Origin: JAQVEM01 sp964595565
GTDB taxonomy: Bacteria > Actinomycetota > Humimicrobiia > Humimicrobiales > Humimicrobiaceae
Reading direction: 5' to 3'
NCBI GenBank assembly: GCA_964595565.1
Contig: CAZQQX010000029.1
Location: 1 to 25,022 of the forward strand
Length of the DNA stretch: 25,022 bases
Notes under the pieces: generated by a model
Databases searched by the model: none
What the model was told of the DNA's origin: nothing
The model's input: the letters and a program-made list of their open reading frames with translations, nothing else
Shown here: piece by piece, positions 23,751 to 25,022 of the stretch
How the letters are laid out: each line of letters begins with the position of its first letter
How positions within the stretch are numbered: position 1 is the first letter of the stretch
Position numbers and translations under genes: made by a program

Positions 23751-25022
23751 CTAATTTTCTATCCTCGGGTTTACCCATACCGCCCAGTCCTGGCCAGAAG
23801 AAATACCTGACGTGACAATTATACGGATTTTTCCTGACAGGCCTTCAAGAGAACTTAAGTCAAGATTTAATTTATTCAGGGCTCCATCATAATTAGCATT
23901 AAAAATATAAAGATCATGATAAGTTGTTGATGAATCTATAAAATAAACGTAAATTCTTACACCGTCAGTTCCGGTAGCACCTTTAATAAAACCGACATCT
24001 GCTATAAATCTTGCTCCTTCAGGTATTTCTATTGTTTCACTATAATCACCTGTAATCCAGCCATTAGATATCCATTCAGGATGTGTTTGAAGGACTTTGG
24101 GATAAGTGTTACCATCCTCTAATTTTATGTTAGTTCTATAGCAGGCAAATCCACGGGAATCATCTAATCCCACATTCCATAAGCCGTGGTCGTCTCCATC
24201 TTTATTATACCAATCAGCACCCGGTGCTTTTTCAAGTAAGTCATAAAGAAAGTGAACGTATATATCTTCGGACCTGATGTCCTGCCCTCCTTTTCCGTCA
24301 GATACTGTAACTGAAACTTTATAGCTTCCACATGTTGAAGGAGTGGTCCAGTTAATATTCTGTGCATGGGCATTATCTATTGCTCCACCGGTAACGGTCC
24401 AGTTATAGGTAAGGCTGTCTCCATCCGGGTCGGAGGCGCTTACTCCCAGACCGTATGTTTTATTTATGTATTTAGTTCCCATTACAGTTATTTCAGAGAT
24501 TTCAGGCGGGTTATTTGGTATGGGGCATCCCCATGGTATTACTATATAATCGGTTGCAGTCCCTTCGGTATTGGTAGCAGTGGCGGTAAGCTTGTAGGTC
24601 TCATCGGGGCTTGCAATATTGACCTGGGCTTTTTTAGTGCCCCAGGCTCCGCCGCTGTCATCCCTGCTCCAGTCAACTGCAGGGGAAGGATTTCCTGTAA
24701 CGGTTGCCTTAATCCTGTAAAAGCAAATATTATCTGATGGCGAATAAGTGGGTCCTTCGTATATTTCAATGCTAATGGTGGGGGCTGTCTTTTCTTCTTC
24801 CTCTTCCTTTACTTCTTCCTCTGTAGCTTTATCCTCTTCTTCAGCAGTAGAAGCTTCTTCTTACTCCTCTGCCTCTTTAGTTTCTTCTTCTTCGGTTTCC
24901 TCTTCGGCTTTATCTGTATCTACTTCTTCTGTGGTTTCTTTTTCTTCCTCCTCCTCTTCTTCTTCTGCTACTTCTTCGGATTCTTTTTCTTCTGCAGCTT
25001 TCTTTTCAAAAAAGTTTGTTAT
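23751..25022 (-). pseudogene. Surface protein with PKD-like domains, broken by an in-frame stop
   Basis: On the - strand one frame is open from the window edge to the stop at 23751, except for a TAA at 24861-24863. Both sides of it clearly encode the same Glu-rich tract (…EAEE, stop, EEASTAEEE…), so one G-to-T change (GAA to TAA) or a base-call error explains it. The product would have a Glu/Lys/Thr-rich linker (about 25020-24790), a PKD/Ig-like domain (TISIEIYEG… to …TDYIVIPWG), a second PKD-like domain with SASDPDGDSLTYNWTV and VSVTVSDGKGG, and a C-terminal beta-rich domain of about 150 residues with ISSGQDWAVWVNPRIEN, resembling NPCBM-type carbohydrate-binding modules. The 5' part lies outside the window. 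No start codon occurs between the stop and an ATG at 24482, which falls inside the second PKD-like domain, so a functional short form is unlikely. It is probably an exported, surface or lipid-anchored adhesin or sugar-binding protein. Confidence 0.75.

Noticed and set aside
24839..25016. GAA/GAG-rich repeats considered as a microsatellite or CRISPR-like array
   Set aside because: The repeats are irregular Glu codons of a linker in the surface protein, with no constant repeat-spacer pattern.

Overview
The window is A+T-rich bacterial DNA with densely packed genes, AGGA/GGAGG-type ribosome binding sites and sigma-A-type promoters. No rRNA, tRNA or CRISPR array was found. An anaerobic, probably uncultivated lineage is suggested by several traits: a class E-type sortase, Glu-rich linkers on exported proteins, NAD-dependent LigA, a full gatCAB set, an unusual phosphofructokinase and an OLE-type RNA. 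A deep actinobacterial lineage (Humimicrobiia-like), an Atribacterota-like lineage or a Bacillota-like lineage are all possible; this placement is a low-confidence guess.

Layout. (1) 1-1324: a terminator, then a predicted lipoprotein sortase and a membrane-anchored coiled-coil protein on the + strand. (2) 1409-5396, all on the - strand: an AbiEii/AbiEi toxin-antitoxin pair with a palindromic operator over the promoter and start codon, a DUF4143-type AAA ATPase, and a PfkB-family sugar kinase. (3) 5544-6795 on the - strand, the most notable locus: a strong extended -10 promoter, a highly structured non-coding RNA of about 600 nt, and directly after it a four-helix membrane protein with a DxxxD motif. 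This is the arrangement of the OLE RNA and its partner OapA. (4) 7004-7934: a second nucleotidyltransferase-type pair (DUF6922-like protein plus AbiEii-like protein). (5) 7960-15610, higher in G+C and housekeeping in character: ligA, a CPBP protease, gatC-gatA-gatB and a PFK, closed by a strong terminator. (6) 15711-22553: a sugar-utilisation cluster with a LacI-type operator on the promoter, a long unusual leader, a binding-protein/two-permease ABC importer (no ATPase gene present), a GH127 beta-L-arabinofuranosidase and a LacI-family regulator. (7) 22750-25022: an aldo/keto reductase on +, then, converging on -, a surface protein with Glu-rich and PKD-like domains broken by one in-frame TAA and cut by the window edge.

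How they work together. The ABC importer, GH127 enzyme and LacI regulator form a coherent unit for taking up and hydrolysing arabinose-containing oligosaccharides. GatCAB makes Gln-tRNA(Gln) and/or Asn-tRNA(Asn). The OLE/OapA pair is expected to form a membrane-bound ribonucleoprotein that, in the few studied Bacillota, affects stress tolerance and Mg2+ homeostasis. Here it sits between two toxin-antitoxin-like modules in the most A+T-rich, accessory-looking part of the window.
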